Below are positions 22,456 through 30,174 of a stretch of 64,000 bases of DNA, piece by piece (the first letter of the stretch is position 1; each line of letters starts with the position of its first letter). Source of the DNA: Roseburia_D yibonii (GTDB lineage: Bacteria > Bacillota > Clostridia > Lachnospirales > Lachnospiraceae); assembly GCF_014297335.1 (NCBI RefSeq), contig NZ_JACOQH010000007.1:102319-166318 (forward strand), given 5' to 3'. The notes beneath the pieces were generated by a model, which worked only from the letters and a program-made list of their open reading frames with translations, ran no database searches and was not told where the DNA came from. Both the position numbers and the translations under genes were made by a program.

Positions 22456-23771
22456 TGTTCGAGACAGTCAAAAATGCATTTAAAATTAAAGATATTAGAC
22501 ATAGAATCATTTTTACATTTTTTATGCTGATTGTCATTAGAATCGGATCCCAATTACCTATTCCGGGTGTAGATCAAAATGTGTTTGCACAGTGGTTTTC
22601 AAATCAGAACAGTGACGCATTTAGTTTTTTTGATGCGGTGACCGGTGGTTCATTTTTGCAGATGTCGGTATTTGCGCTGAACATTACACCGTACATCACA
22701 TCTTCCATCATCATGCAGCTGCTCACGATTGCAATTCCGAAATTAGAGGAAATGCAGCGTGACGGCGAGGATGGCCGGAAGAAAATCGTTGAGATAACTC
22801 GTTATCTTACAATTGCACTTGCACTGATTGAATCCATTGCTATGGCAGTCGGATTTGGAAAGAACGGTTATTTGACAGCGTTTAATGCAATGAATGTATT
22901 TATGGTAATTGTTACTTTGACTGCAGGTTCGGCTGTGCTTATGTGGATTGGCGAGCGGATTACAGAGAAGGGTGTTGGAAATGGTATCTCGATCGTACTT
23001 ACCATCAACATCATCTCCCGTATTCCGAGCGACTTTGCCTCGTTGTTCGAGCAGTTCGTGTCAGGCAAGACAGTTGCCAAGGGAGTTCTGGCAGTTGTAA
23101 TCATACTGGCGGTTATCTTGCTTACAGTTGTATTCGTAGTTCTTCTCCAGGGTGCTGAGAGAAGAATTCCGGTACAGTACTCCAAGAAGATCCAGGGAAG
23201 AAGACAGGTTGGCGGTCAGTCAACCCATATTCCGCTCAAGGTCAACACCGGCGGCGTTATCCCGGTAATCTTCGCACAGTCTCTGATGCAGTTCCCGGTC
23301 GTTATCGCTTCCCTTCTGGGAAAAGGAAACGGCACCGGAATCGGCAGCAAGATCTTAAAGGGACTGTCCCAGTCAAACTGGTGTGACCGGAATGAACCGA
23401 TCTACAGTATTGGTCTGGTCGTATATATCATTTTAATCATTGCGTTTGCATACTTCTATACGTCGATTACATTCAATCCGCTTGAAGTTGCGAATAATAT
23501 GAAGAAAGCCGGTGGTTTTATTCCGGGCATCCGTCCAGGAAAGCCAACCAGTGACTATTTAACAAAAATCTTGAATTACATCATTTTTATAGGTGCTGCA
23601 GGATTAACGGTCGTTGCGGTACTGCCGATCTTCTTCAGCGGTATCTTTAACGCGAACGTATCCTTCGGCGGAACTTCCATCATCATCATTGTTGGTGTTG
23701 TAATCGAGACGATCAAACAGATCGAATCCCAGATGCTGGTTCGTTACTATAAAGGATTTTTGAATGACTAA
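22455..23771 (+). CDS. secY: Preprotein translocase subunit SecY
   Basis: A 438-residue membrane protein, the channel of the Sec translocon, with about ten spans. IRHRIIFTFFMLIVIRIGSQLPIPG (split: GSQLPIPGVDQNVF) in TM1, the plug-region FFDAVTGG, NVTPYITSSIIMQLL-like second span (here NITPYITSSIIMQL), and RGMFKI-type region replaced by AERRIPVQYSKK are typical. Translationally coupled to rplO. The spacer to adk is 105 bp. Confidence 0.98.
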   Translation: MFETVKNAFKIKDIRHRIIFTFFMLIVIRIGSQLPIPGVDQNVFAQWFSNQNSDAFSFFDAVTGGSFLQMSVFALNITPYITSSIIMQLLTIAIPKLEEMQRDGEDGRKKIVEITRYLTIALALIESIAMAVGFGKNGYLTAFNAMNVFMVIVTLTAGSAVLMWIGERITEKGVGNGISIVLTINIISRIPSDFASLFEQFVSGKTVAKGVLAVVIILAVILLTVVFVVLLQGAERRIPVQYSKKIQGRRQVGGQSTHIPLKVNTGGVIPVIFAQSLMQFPVVIASLLGKGNGTGIGSKILKGLSQSNWCDRNEPIYSIGLVVYIILIIAFAYFYTSITFNPLEVANNMKKAGGFIPGIRPGKPTSDYLTKILNYIIFIGAAGLTVVAVLPIFFSGIFNANVSFGGTSIIIIVGVVIETIKQIESQMLVRYYKGFLND

Positions 23772-23876
23772 TGTGTGCCTGTCCGGATGCGGCGAATGCT
23801 GTATCCGGATGTGGGACACTAAAGTTGTTTTTAGAGAAAAACAGGTTTATTGTGAAAATGAGGAGGCTCTTCATAT
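23772..23876 (+). promoter_or_regulatory. Spacer secY-adk with hairpin
   Basis: GTCCGGAT (23781-23788) pairs with ATCCGGAT (23803-23810, one G-U), with an outer GTGT/ACAC extension, starting nine bases after the secY stop. No T-run directly follows, so it may be an RNA-processing or message-stability element. GAGGAGG precedes the adk start. Confidence 0.5.
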
Positions 23877-24521
23877 ATGAAGATAATTATGTTAGGCGCC
23901 CCAGGTGCCGGAAAAGGAACACAGGCGAAACAGATAGCAGACAAATATAAGATTCCGCATATTTCAACCGGAGATATCTTCCGCGCGAACATCAAGAACA
24001 ATACGGAACTTGGACAGAAAGCAAAACAGTACATGGATCAGGGACTTCTGGTTCCGGATGAACTGACCTGCGATCTGGTTATGGACAGAATTAAACAGGA
24101 TGACTGCAAGAACGGCTTCATACTTGACGGATTTCCAAGAACGATTCCGCAGGCAGAGGCACTCGATGCGGCGCTTGATAAAATAAATGAAAAGATGGAT
24201 TATGCCATCAATGTGGATGTTCCGGATGAGAACATCGTAAATCGTATGGGAGGCAGAAGATGCTGCTTGAACTGCGGCGCTACATACCATGTGGTTACGA
24301 TCCCGACCAAGGTAGAGGGAATCTGTGACCGGTGTGGAAGTCCGGTTGTATTAAGAGATGATGACAAGCCGGAAACCGTACAGAAGCGTCTGACGGTTTA
24401 TCATGACCAGACACAGCCGCTCATCGATTATTATGAGAAACAGAGTATCTTAAAGACTGTGGATGGAACCAAGTCCATGGAAGCTGTATTTGACGACATT
24501 ACAGCAATTTTGGGAGCATAA
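23877..24521 (+). CDS. adk: Adenylate kinase, zinc-LID form
   Basis: A 214-residue cytoplasmic enzyme interconverting ATP, ADP and AMP. P-loop GAPGAGKGTQAKQI, AMP site STGDIFRANI and DGFPRTIPQAE are intact. The LID domain carries two Cys pairs (CLNC and CDRC, 16 residues apart), the zinc-binding type found in many Gram-positives. The gene lies in the usual secY-adk-map-infA order. Confidence 0.98.
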   Translation: MKIIMLGAPGAGKGTQAKQIADKYKIPHISTGDIFRANIKNNTELGQKAKQYMDQGLLVPDELTCDLVMDRIKQDDCKNGFILDGFPRTIPQAEALDAALDKINEKMDYAINVDVPDENIVNRMGGRRCCLNCGATYHVVTIPTKVEGICDRCGSPVVLRDDDKPETVQKRLTVYHDQTQPLIDYYEKQSILKTVDGTKSMEAVFDDITAILGA

Positions 24522-24524
24522 CAT

Positions 24525-25313
24525 ATGTCAGTAAGGGTAAAATCTGCCGATGAAATCGCGCTGATGCGTGCAGCCGGTAAAATTCTCGCAAAAGTACATC
24601 AGGATCTGGGGCATGCCTTAAAACCGGGAATGTCAACCAAAGAGATCGACCGGCTCGGAGAGGAAATGATCCGGAGTTATGGATGTATTCCTTCCTTTTT
24701 AAACTATGAAGGATATCCGGCTTCGGTATGTGTTTCGGTAAACGATGAGGTGGTACACGGGATTCCGAGAAAAAATCATCTGATACAGGAGGGCGACATT
24801 GTAAGCCTTGACATCGGACTGATCTACAAAGGATATCATTCGGACGCGGCGCGCACACACGGTGTGGGAGAGATCAGCAAAGAGGCGGCTCTCTTAATAG
24901 AAAGAACCAGACAGAGCTTTTTTGCTGGAATGAAGTTTGCCAAAGATGGAAATCACCTGAATGATATATCGGGAGCGATTGGTGATTATGCAGAAAGTTT
25001 TGGTTACGGCGTGGTATACGATCTGGTTGGACACGGCATTGGAACCCATTTGCATGAGGAACCGGAAATACCCAATTTCCGAACACGCAGACATGGGCTG
25101 AAATTAAGATCAGGAATGACCTTTGCCATAGAGCCGATGATCAATGCCGGAGAGCCGGAGGTCACATGGATGGATGATGAGTGGACGGTCGTTACCGAGG
25201 ATGGTTCCCTGTCTGCCCATTATGAAAATACGATCGTCATCACAGATGGAAAACCGGAGATTCTGACGCTGACCGAAGAGGAAGCGGCTGCCGGGATCTG
25301 GGTGAACGAGTGA
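24525..25313 (+). CDS. map: Type I methionine aminopeptidase
   Basis: A 262-residue cytoplasmic metalloenzyme removing N-terminal Met. Metal-ligand regions are visible: DIGLIYKGYHSDAARTHGVG (two Asp), GHGIGTHLHEEPEIPNF (His), FAIEPMINAG (Glu) and ENTIVITDG (Glu). It starts three bases after the adk stop. No N-terminal SH3-type or zinc extension, so a plain type Ia enzyme. Confidence 0.97.
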   Translation: MSVRVKSADEIALMRAAGKILAKVHQDLGHALKPGMSTKEIDRLGEEMIRSYGCIPSFLNYEGYPASVCVSVNDEVVHGIPRKNHLIQEGDIVSLDIGLIYKGYHSDAARTHGVGEISKEAALLIERTRQSFFAGMKFAKDGNHLNDISGAIGDYAESFGYGVVYDLVGHGIGTHLHEEPEIPNFRTRRHGLKLRSGMTFAIEPMINAGEPEVTWMDDEWTVVTEDGSLSAHYENTIVITDGKPEILTLTEEEAAAGIWVNE

Positions 25314-25328
25314 TTCCGGAGGAAAGCC

Positions 25329-25592
25329 ATGACAGTCAGATTCGCGAAAGTAAAAGCCGGTCATGATAAAGATCATGTTTATCTGGTGATCGGGGAAGAC
25401 GAAAATAAGGTTTTCCTTGTGAATGGAACTACGAAAAAAATGCAGAATCCGAAAAAAAAGTCCAGACAACATATTCAGATTATCAAAAATCTACCGAAGA
25501 ATATAACAGGGCATTTTTTGGATGAGGCTGACTGGTCGGATGAGACCGTAAAATGTGCATTGAACGAATATGCAGCTTCTATTAATAAGTAG
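25329..25592 (+). CDS. KOW-domain RNA-binding protein (L14e-like), between map and infA
   Basis: An 87-residue basic protein. The N-terminal ~45 residues (RFAKVKAGHDKDHVYLVIGE) form a KOW-type motif, and the centre is lysine-rich (KKMQNPKKKSRQHIQII). Clostridia commonly carry such a gene at this exact place; it resembles archaeal/eukaryotic L14e but its job in bacteria is not established. CCGGAGGAAAG precedes the ATG, 15 bp after map. Confidence 0.85.
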   Translation: MTVRFAKVKAGHDKDHVYLVIGEDENKVFLVNGTTKKMQNPKKKSRQHIQIIKNLPKNITGHFLDEADWSDETVKCALNEYAASINK

Positions 25593-25643
25593 AAGGATCA
25601 GCAATATAACCGAAAAGAAATAATCAGGAGGATTTGTTTTAAA

Positions 25644-25862
25644 ATGTCAAAAGCAGATGTAATCGAAGTAGAAGGAACCGTTATTGAAAAGTTACCGAAT
25701 GCGATGTTTCAGGTAGAACTGGAAAATGGCCATCAGGTACTTGCCCATATCAGCGGAAAGCTGCGTATGAATTTCATCCGTATCTTACCGGGTGATAAAG
25801 TAACCATTGAAATGTCCCCATATGATCTGACCAAGGGAAGAATCATCTGGAGAGACAAATAA
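25644..25862 (+). CDS. infA: Translation initiation factor IF-1
   Basis: A 72-residue OB-fold protein, the standard length. MSKADVIEVEGTVIEKLPNA, the HISGKLRMNFIRILPGDKV RNA-binding face and the C-terminal SPYDLTKGRIIWR are all conserved. IF-1 occupies the 30S A site during initiation. AGGAGGA precedes the ATG. Confidence 0.99.
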   Translation: MSKADVIEVEGTVIEKLPNAMFQVELENGHQVLAHISGKLRMNFIRILPGDKVTIEMSPYDLTKGRIIWRDK

Positions 25863-25867
25863 ATCAG

Positions 25868-25899
25868 AAAAAAAGCGTGGAAAAACGTCTTGCTTTTTT
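25868..25899 (+). terminator. Weak hairpin/T-run between infA and rpmJ
   Basis: AAAAAAAGC (25868-25876) can pair with GCTTTTTT (25892-25899), a stem of only two G-C pairs plus A-T pairs, ending in T residues. Its right arm forms part of the next promoter. At most a partial terminator of the spc transcript. Confidence 0.4.
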
Positions 25900-25918
25900 G
25901 TGGGACGTATGCTAAAAT
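25890..25918 (+). promoter_or_regulatory. Internal promoter for rpmJ and the alpha operon
   Basis: TTGCTT (25890-25895), 17 bp, TAAAAT (25913-25918). This would let the block rpmJ-rpsM-rpsK-rpsD-rpoA-rplQ be transcribed independently of the S10/spc promoter. Confidence 0.7.
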
Positions 25919-26000
25919 GCTAATTGACGCTTTTTAGAAAGCCTGAGAATCCCATGTGAAATGGGGAAGACAGGGCATTTATAGAAAGGAGGACTTTGCT

Positions 26001-26114
26001 GTGAAGGTAAGATCATCAGTTAAACCGATTTGCGAAAAATGCAAAGTTATCAAGAGAAAGGGAAGCATCAGAATTATCTGTGAGAACCCGAAGCATAAAC
26101 AGAGACAGGGTTAA
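26001..26114 (+). CDS. rpmJ: 50S ribosomal protein L36, zinc form
   Basis: A 37-residue protein, easily missed because of its size. GTG start at 26001 with GAAAGGAGG upstream. The sequence begins (M)KVRSSVKPICEKCKVIKRKG and ends ENPKHKQRQG; the Cys-Cys...Cys...His set (CEKC, C27, H32 region) is the zinc-binding form. Located between infA and rpsM as in other Firmicutes. Confidence 0.98.
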   Translation: MKVRSSVKPICEKCKVIKRKGSIRIICENPKHKQRQG

Positions 26115-26378
26115 TTTCCATCTGTTTAGCAAATTCATTATGTGCGGCTGTCAGTGAATGTATTCACTGATTCATAATAAAAACTGGAAACACGCGGATG
26201 CGTGTTCCCTCTTTTCTGTTGTCTTTTGATACCGAGAGGACGGCAGAGTTTGTTATATTTATCAATTACCAAGGATGGGCAGGTGTATGCACACATTTCA
26301 GGCCGGGAAACCGGAGCTGCATGGGTTTGCCAGATTCCTTAAAACAACTAAGAAATCTTTATGGAGGTGTAAACACAC
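26115..26378 (+). promoter_or_regulatory. 264-bp structured leader before rpsM (alpha operon)
   Basis: No ORF of substance. Hairpins in order: TCAGTGAAT-GT-ATTCACTGA (26151-26170); GGAAACACGC-GGAT-GCGTGTTCC (26186-26208, one bulge, followed by a pyrimidine tract CTCTTTTCTGTTG); CCGG-GAAA-CCGG (26303-26314). The second could attenuate transcription. S4, encoded by rpsD in this operon, is the classical alpha-operon repressor, so an S4-responsive site is plausible. Known only by structure reading. Confidence 0.55.
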
Positions 26379-26747
26379 ATGGCTCGTATCGCAGGTGTAG
26401 ATTTACCAAGAGAAAAACGTGTTGAGATCGGTCTGACTTATATCTACGGAATCGGAAGAGTAAGTTCTAACCGCATCCTTGCTGAAGCAAAAGTAGATCC
26501 AAATACTCGTTGTAAGGATTTGACAGACGATGAAGTAAAGAGAATCAGCGCTGTCATCGATGAATCCCAGACAGTAGAAGGTGATTTAAGAAGAGAAATC
26601 GCTCTTAATATTAAGAGATTACAGGAAATCGGATGCTATCGTGGTATCCGTCACAGAAAAGGACTTCCGGTTCGTGGTCAGAAGACAAAGACCAATGCAA
26701 GAACAAGAAAAGGTCCGAAGAGAACAGTTGCAAACAAGAAGAAATAA
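26379..26747 (+). CDS. rpsM: 30S ribosomal protein S13
   Basis: A 122-residue protein beginning MARIAGVDLPREKRVEIGLT, with IGCYRGIRHRKGLPVRGQ and the basic tail TNARTRKGPKRTVANKKK. S13 contacts the P-site tRNA and L5 across the intersubunit bridge. ATGGAGGTG precedes the ATG. Confidence 0.99.
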   Translation: MARIAGVDLPREKRVEIGLTYIYGIGRVSSNRILAEAKVDPNTRCKDLTDDEVKRISAVIDESQTVEGDLRREIALNIKRLQEIGCYRGIRHRKGLPVRGQKTKTNARTRKGPKRTVANKKK

Positions 26748-26804
26748 GGATTAAATACTTGCAACAGGCAAATTATTTAGAAAAGAAAGTAGGTTAGTTT
26801 AGAT

Positions 26805-27200
26805 ATGGCTAATAAAGTTACAAAAAAAGTGACAAAAAAGCGTGTAAAGAAAAACGTTGAACACGGACAGGCACATATTCAGTCATCTTTCAACAATACG
26901 ATCGTAACACTTACAGATGCTGAAGGAAACGCTTTATCATGGGCAAGTGCTGGTGGTCTCGGATTTAGAGGTTCAAAGAAATCTACTCCATATGCTGCAC
27001 AGATGGCAGCTGAAACTGCTACAAAAGCAGCTTTAATTCATGGTTTAAAAACAGTTGACGTTATGGTTAAAGGACCAGGTTCAGGTAGAGAAGCAGCAAT
27101 TCGTGCGCTTCAGGCCTGCGGACTCGAAGTCGTTTCCATCAGAGACGTAACTCCGGTACCTCACAATGGATGTCGTCCACCAAAACGCAGAAGAGTCTAA
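26805..27200 (+). CDS. rpsK: 30S ribosomal protein S11
   Basis: A 131-residue protein with AHIQSSFNNTIVTLTDAEGN, GFRGSKKSTPYAAQMAAE and the C-terminal PVPHNGCRPPKRRRV. S11 lies on the 30S platform. The region before the ATG (GAAAGTAGG) is a modest ribosome-binding site in a 57-bp spacer. Confidence 0.99.
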   Translation: MANKVTKKVTKKRVKKNVEHGQAHIQSSFNNTIVTLTDAEGNALSWASAGGLGFRGSKKSTPYAAQMAAETATKAALIHGLKTVDVMVKGPGSGREAAIRALQACGLEVVSIRDVTPVPHNGCRPPKRRRV

Positions 27201-27219
27201 TTAGGAGGTATGATTTAAG

Positions 27220-27813
27220 ATGGCAGTTAATAAAGTTCCTGTTCTGAAAAGATGCAGATCTCTTGGTTTAGAGCCAAGTTATTTAGGATATGATAAAAAA
27301 TCCAATAGAGAATTAAAAAGAGCAAATAAGAAGATGTCTGAGTACGCACTTCAGCTCAGAGAGAAACAGAAAGCAAAATTCATCTATGGTGTGCTGGAAA
27401 AACCTTTCCACAACTATTATGAAAAAGCTGATATGATGAAGGGAATGACAGGTACAAACCTGATGACGATCTTAGAGAGCAGACTGGATAACGTAATCTT
27501 CCGTCTGGGCTTCGCAAGAACAAGAAAAGAAGCAAGACAGATCGTAGATCACAAGTTCGTAACTGTAAACGGAAAGAAAGTTAACATTCCTTCTTACTTA
27601 GTAAAAGCTGGCGATGTGATCGAAATCGACGAGAAACACAAAAACAGCCAGAGAATGAAAGACGTTGTAGAAGTTGCCGGTGGCAGATTAGTACCGGAAT
27701 GGCTTGACGTTGATACTGAGAAGTTACAGGGAACTGTGAAGGAATTACCTTCCAGAGAAATGATCGATGTACCGGTAGACGAAATGCTGATTGTCGAGTT
27801 ATATTCAAAATAA
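27220..27813 (+). CDS. rpsD: 30S ribosomal protein S4
   Basis: A 197-residue protein, one of the two 16S assembly initiators. It lacks the N-terminal zinc Cys cluster (only one Cys in VPVLKRCRSLGLE), so it is the C-minus form. The S4 RNA-binding domain RLDNVIFRLGFARTRKEARQ and IPSYLVKAGDVIEIDEKHKN are clear. It is within the alpha operon here, unlike in Bacillus subtilis where rpsD is separate. Confidence 0.99.
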   Translation: MAVNKVPVLKRCRSLGLEPSYLGYDKKSNRELKRANKKMSEYALQLREKQKAKFIYGVLEKPFHNYYEKADMMKGMTGTNLMTILESRLDNVIFRLGFARTRKEARQIVDHKFVTVNGKKVNIPSYLVKAGDVIEIDEKHKNSQRMKDVVEVAGGRLVPEWLDVDTEKLQGTVKELPSREMIDVPVDEMLIVELYSK

Positions 27814-27822
27814 TAGCGCAGG

Positions 27823-27855
27823 ATAATAGCATCAATTTTATATTGATGCTATTGT
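27823..27855 (+). promoter_or_regulatory. Perfect 12-bp hairpin between rpsD and rpoA
   Basis: AATAGCATCAAT (27825-27836), loop TTTAT, ATTGATGCTATT (27842-27853); two more outer pairs extend it. It begins 11 bases after the rpsD stop and has no T-run, so it is more likely a processing or stability signal separating rpsD from rpoA than a terminator. Confidence 0.65.
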
Positions 27856-27909
27856 ATGCATTGACACGATATATGTATGGATACCCGAAAAGAAGGAGGG
27901 ACTTTAAGC

Positions 27910-28869
27910 GTGTTTGATTTTGAAAAACCTAAGATTGAAATTGCGGAAATTTCAGATGACAAAAGATACGGCAGATTTGTCGTAGAACCTTTGGAAAGAG
28001 GGTACGGCACAACACTTGGTAATTCTCTTAGAAGAATTATGCTTTCTTCCTTACCAGGTGCGGCAGTAAGTCAGGTAAAAATCGATGGCGTTTTACATGA
28101 ATTCAGTTCCATTCCGGGCGTAAAGGAAGATGTAACTGAAATCATCATGAATATCAAAAACCTTGCGATCAAGAATGACAGCGCGACCAATGAGCCGAAA
28201 GCTGCTTATATTGAATTCGAAGGCGAAGGCGTTGTAACAGCTGCTGATATTCAGGTTGATCAGGATATTGAAATTTTGAATCCGGATCTGGTCATTGCGC
28301 ATTTGAATGGTGGCGCAGATTCCAAGTTATATATGGAACTCACCATTACAAAGGGCAGAGGCTATGTAAATGCGGAGAAGAATAAGAGCGGTGATCTGCC
28401 GATCGGCGTGATCGCGGTTGACTCAATTTACACACCGGTTGAGCGTGTAAATCTTACGATTGAAAACACCCGTGTTGGTCAGATCACAGATTATGACAAA
28501 CTGACACTGGATGTATTCACCAATGGCACACTGGCTCCGGACGAAGCAGTCAGTCTTGCAGCTAAGGTATTAAGTGAGCACCTGAGTCTCTTTATCAATC
28601 TGTCAGAAGTTGCACAGCAGACAGATGTTATGGTAGAGAAGGAAGACAATGCACAGGCGAAAGTTCTTGAAATGAACATTGATGAACTGGAATTGTCCGT
28701 TCGTTCTTACAACTGCCTGAAGAGAGCAGGTATCAATACGGTGGAGGAACTTACGAACCGTACACCGGAAGATATGATGAAAGTTCGTAACCTTGGACGT
28801 AAGTCATTGGAAGAAGTTTTAGCGAAGTTGAAAGAGCTTGGTCTTCAGTTAAATCAGGGAGACGAATAA
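27910..28869 (+). CDS. rpoA: DNA-directed RNA polymerase subunit alpha
   Basis: A 319-residue protein. GTG at 27910 is chosen because AAGGAGGG (27893-27900) lies 9 bp upstream; the ATG at 27877 would add 11 residues absent from the family. The N-terminal domain shows RFVVEPLERGYGTTLGNSLR and the C-terminal domain ELELSVRSYNCLKRAGINTVEEL with LGRKSLEEVLAKL, which contacts UP elements and activators. Part of the alpha operon. Confidence 0.98.
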   Translation: MFDFEKPKIEIAEISDDKRYGRFVVEPLERGYGTTLGNSLRRIMLSSLPGAAVSQVKIDGVLHEFSSIPGVKEDVTEIIMNIKNLAIKNDSATNEPKAAYIEFEGEGVVTAADIQVDQDIEILNPDLVIAHLNGGADSKLYMELTITKGRGYVNAEKNKSGDLPIGVIAVDSIYTPVERVNLTIENTRVGQITDYDKLTLDVFTNGTLAPDEAVSLAAKVLSEHLSLFINLSEVAQQTDVMVEKEDNAQAKVLEMNIDELELSVRSYNCLKRAGINTVEELTNRTPEDMMKVRNLGRKSLEEVLAKLKELGLQLNQGDE

Positions 28870-28997
28870 GGCATACGCAGTAAGTCCGATTGGCATGCAG
28901 GTGTCAGCTCATGCGTGGGTGAACAAATTAAAAAATTGCATTCGGTAAGTAAGACCAAAGGGCGTGGCCGGATGTTCCACAATGGAGGATTATAAAA
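28870..28997 (+). promoter_or_regulatory. Spacer rpoA-rplQ
   Basis: A 128-bp non-coding region. GCATG and CATGC pair around a 12-base loop (about 28893-28914). No promoter or terminator is convincing. TGGAGG precedes rplQ. Confidence 0.4.
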
Positions 28998-29534
28998 ATG
29001 GCAAAGTATAGAAAATTAGGAAGAACATCAGATCAGAGAAAAGCATTGATCAGAGGTCAGGTAACAGCATTATTATATAATGGTAAGATCGTTACCACAG
29101 AAGCAAAGGCTAAGGAAATCCGTAAGGTAGCGGAAGGTCTGATCGCACTTGCAGTAAAAGAAAAAGACAACTTTGAAGAAGTAACTGTAAAAGCAAAAGT
29201 TGCCCGCAAAGACAAAGATGGCAAGAGAGTCAAAGAAGTTGTAGACGGAAAGAAAGTTACCGTATACGATGAAGTTGAAAAGACCATCAAGAAAGATAAG
29301 CCGTCCCGTCTTCATGCAAGAAGAGAAATGTTAAAGGTTCTTTATCCGGTAAAGGAAGTTCCGGCAGAAGCTGCAGGAAAGAAGAAGAACACAAAGCAGG
29401 TTGATTTACCGGCTAAATTATTTGATGAAATCGCTCCGAAGTACGCAGATCGTAACGGTGGTTACACCAGAATCGTTAAGATCGGTCAGCGTAAAGGTGA
29501 CGGTGCATTAGAAGTTCTGCTTGAGTTAGTATAA
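28998..29534 (+). CDS. rplQ: 50S ribosomal protein L17 with a lineage insertion
   Basis: A 178-residue protein against the usual ~115-130. The conserved parts are MAKYRKLGRTSDQRKALIRG, VTTEAKAKEIRKVAEGLI, SRLHARREMLKVL and YADRNGGYTRIVKIGQRKGD. Relative to the standard L17, extra material lies at about residues 55-103 (charged, with VARKDKDGKRVKEVVDGKKV) and about 117-137 (Ala/Lys-rich). L17 sits near the exit tunnel on the back of the 50S. Last gene of the ribosomal cluster, followed by a strong terminator. Confidence 0.96.
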   Translation: MAKYRKLGRTSDQRKALIRGQVTALLYNGKIVTTEAKAKEIRKVAEGLIALAVKEKDNFEEVTVKAKVARKDKDGKRVKEVVDGKKVTVYDEVEKTIKKDKPSRLHARREMLKVLYPVKEVPAEAAGKKKNTKQVDLPAKLFDEIAPKYADRNGGYTRIVKIGQRKGDGALEVLLELV

Positions 29535-29554
29535 TTGATAAAATAACAAAAAAG

Positions 29555-29606
29555 AAAGGATATTTTCGGAAGACCGGATGGCCAACCGAGAATATCCTTT
29601 TTTTTT
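29555..29606. terminator. Strong bidirectional terminator after rplQ
   Basis: GGATATTTTCGG pairs with CCGAGAATATCC (one mismatch or wobble), flanked by A-rich and T-rich runs including nine T (29598-29606). It closes the ribosomal supercluster and can also end the converging minus-strand gene. Confidence 0.9.
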
Positions 29607-29623
29607 GCTTTGACGATCGTTCA

Positions 29624-30085
29624 TCAGCGGGCAGCGGAACCCTTGTCCGGCGTCCAGGTATCGGTCAGGATGTCCACACTCGTTTTATCCTCTTTGTAGA
29701 GGGCAAGCAGGGTTTCCCAGAGCGTGTGGATCTTTGCGGTCAGAACAGCATTTGCGGAAACGCTGTAAGGCGCCAGCGCATTTACATCAAACAGACGCAT
29801 GGATACCGGCGGAAGAAAGACAAGGTTTAAGGAGCGCGTTTTGTCACCGCAGGTCTCGATGTCCTCATAGGTGATCATAACAAAATCCTCGCCCCGGTAG
29901 TTGCAGGAAAAGGCAACGTAGCATTCGTCCATGATCCATTCCTTTTTGTCTTCCTTTACCACGATCTTTTTATCCCGGTCTTCGTATTCGGAAGTTTCAA
30001 TTTCCAGACGCCATTTCAGATGTCCGGCTTTGGTATCTTTTAACATATCATCTAATTTTGCATTTAATGCTTCAGGACTCATCAT
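29624..30085 (-). CDS. Protein of unknown function
   Basis: A 153-residue soluble protein. The start at 30085 is chosen because the minus strand reads AAGGAGA nine bases before it; the longer frame to 30112 would include this ribosome-binding site. The sequence is mixed alpha/beta in appearance (WRLEIETSEYEDRDKKIVV, DECYVAFSCNYRGEDFVMIT) without Cys/His metal sets, signal peptide or membrane span. It is monocistronic, between the ribosomal terminator and asnB. Family not recognised. Confidence 0.7.
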   Translation of the reverse strand: MMSPEALNAKLDDMLKDTKAGHLKWRLEIETSEYEDRDKKIVVKEDKKEWIMDECYVAFSCNYRGEDFVMITYEDIETCGDKTRSLNLVFLPPVSMRLFDVNALAPYSVSANAVLTAKIHTLWETLLALYKEDKTSVDILTDTWTPDKGSAAR

Positions 30086-30174
30086 ATTGTAAAATCTCCT
30101 TTGATCCAACATATTTTCTGATTATCAATTATAGCATATCCGGGCATTGATGGAAACAGATTCCGAAAATCCAA

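Noticed and set aside
27861..27866. TTGACA upstream of rpoA as a promoter
   Set aside because: No acceptable -10 lies 16-18 bp downstream (the sequence there is ATACCCG).
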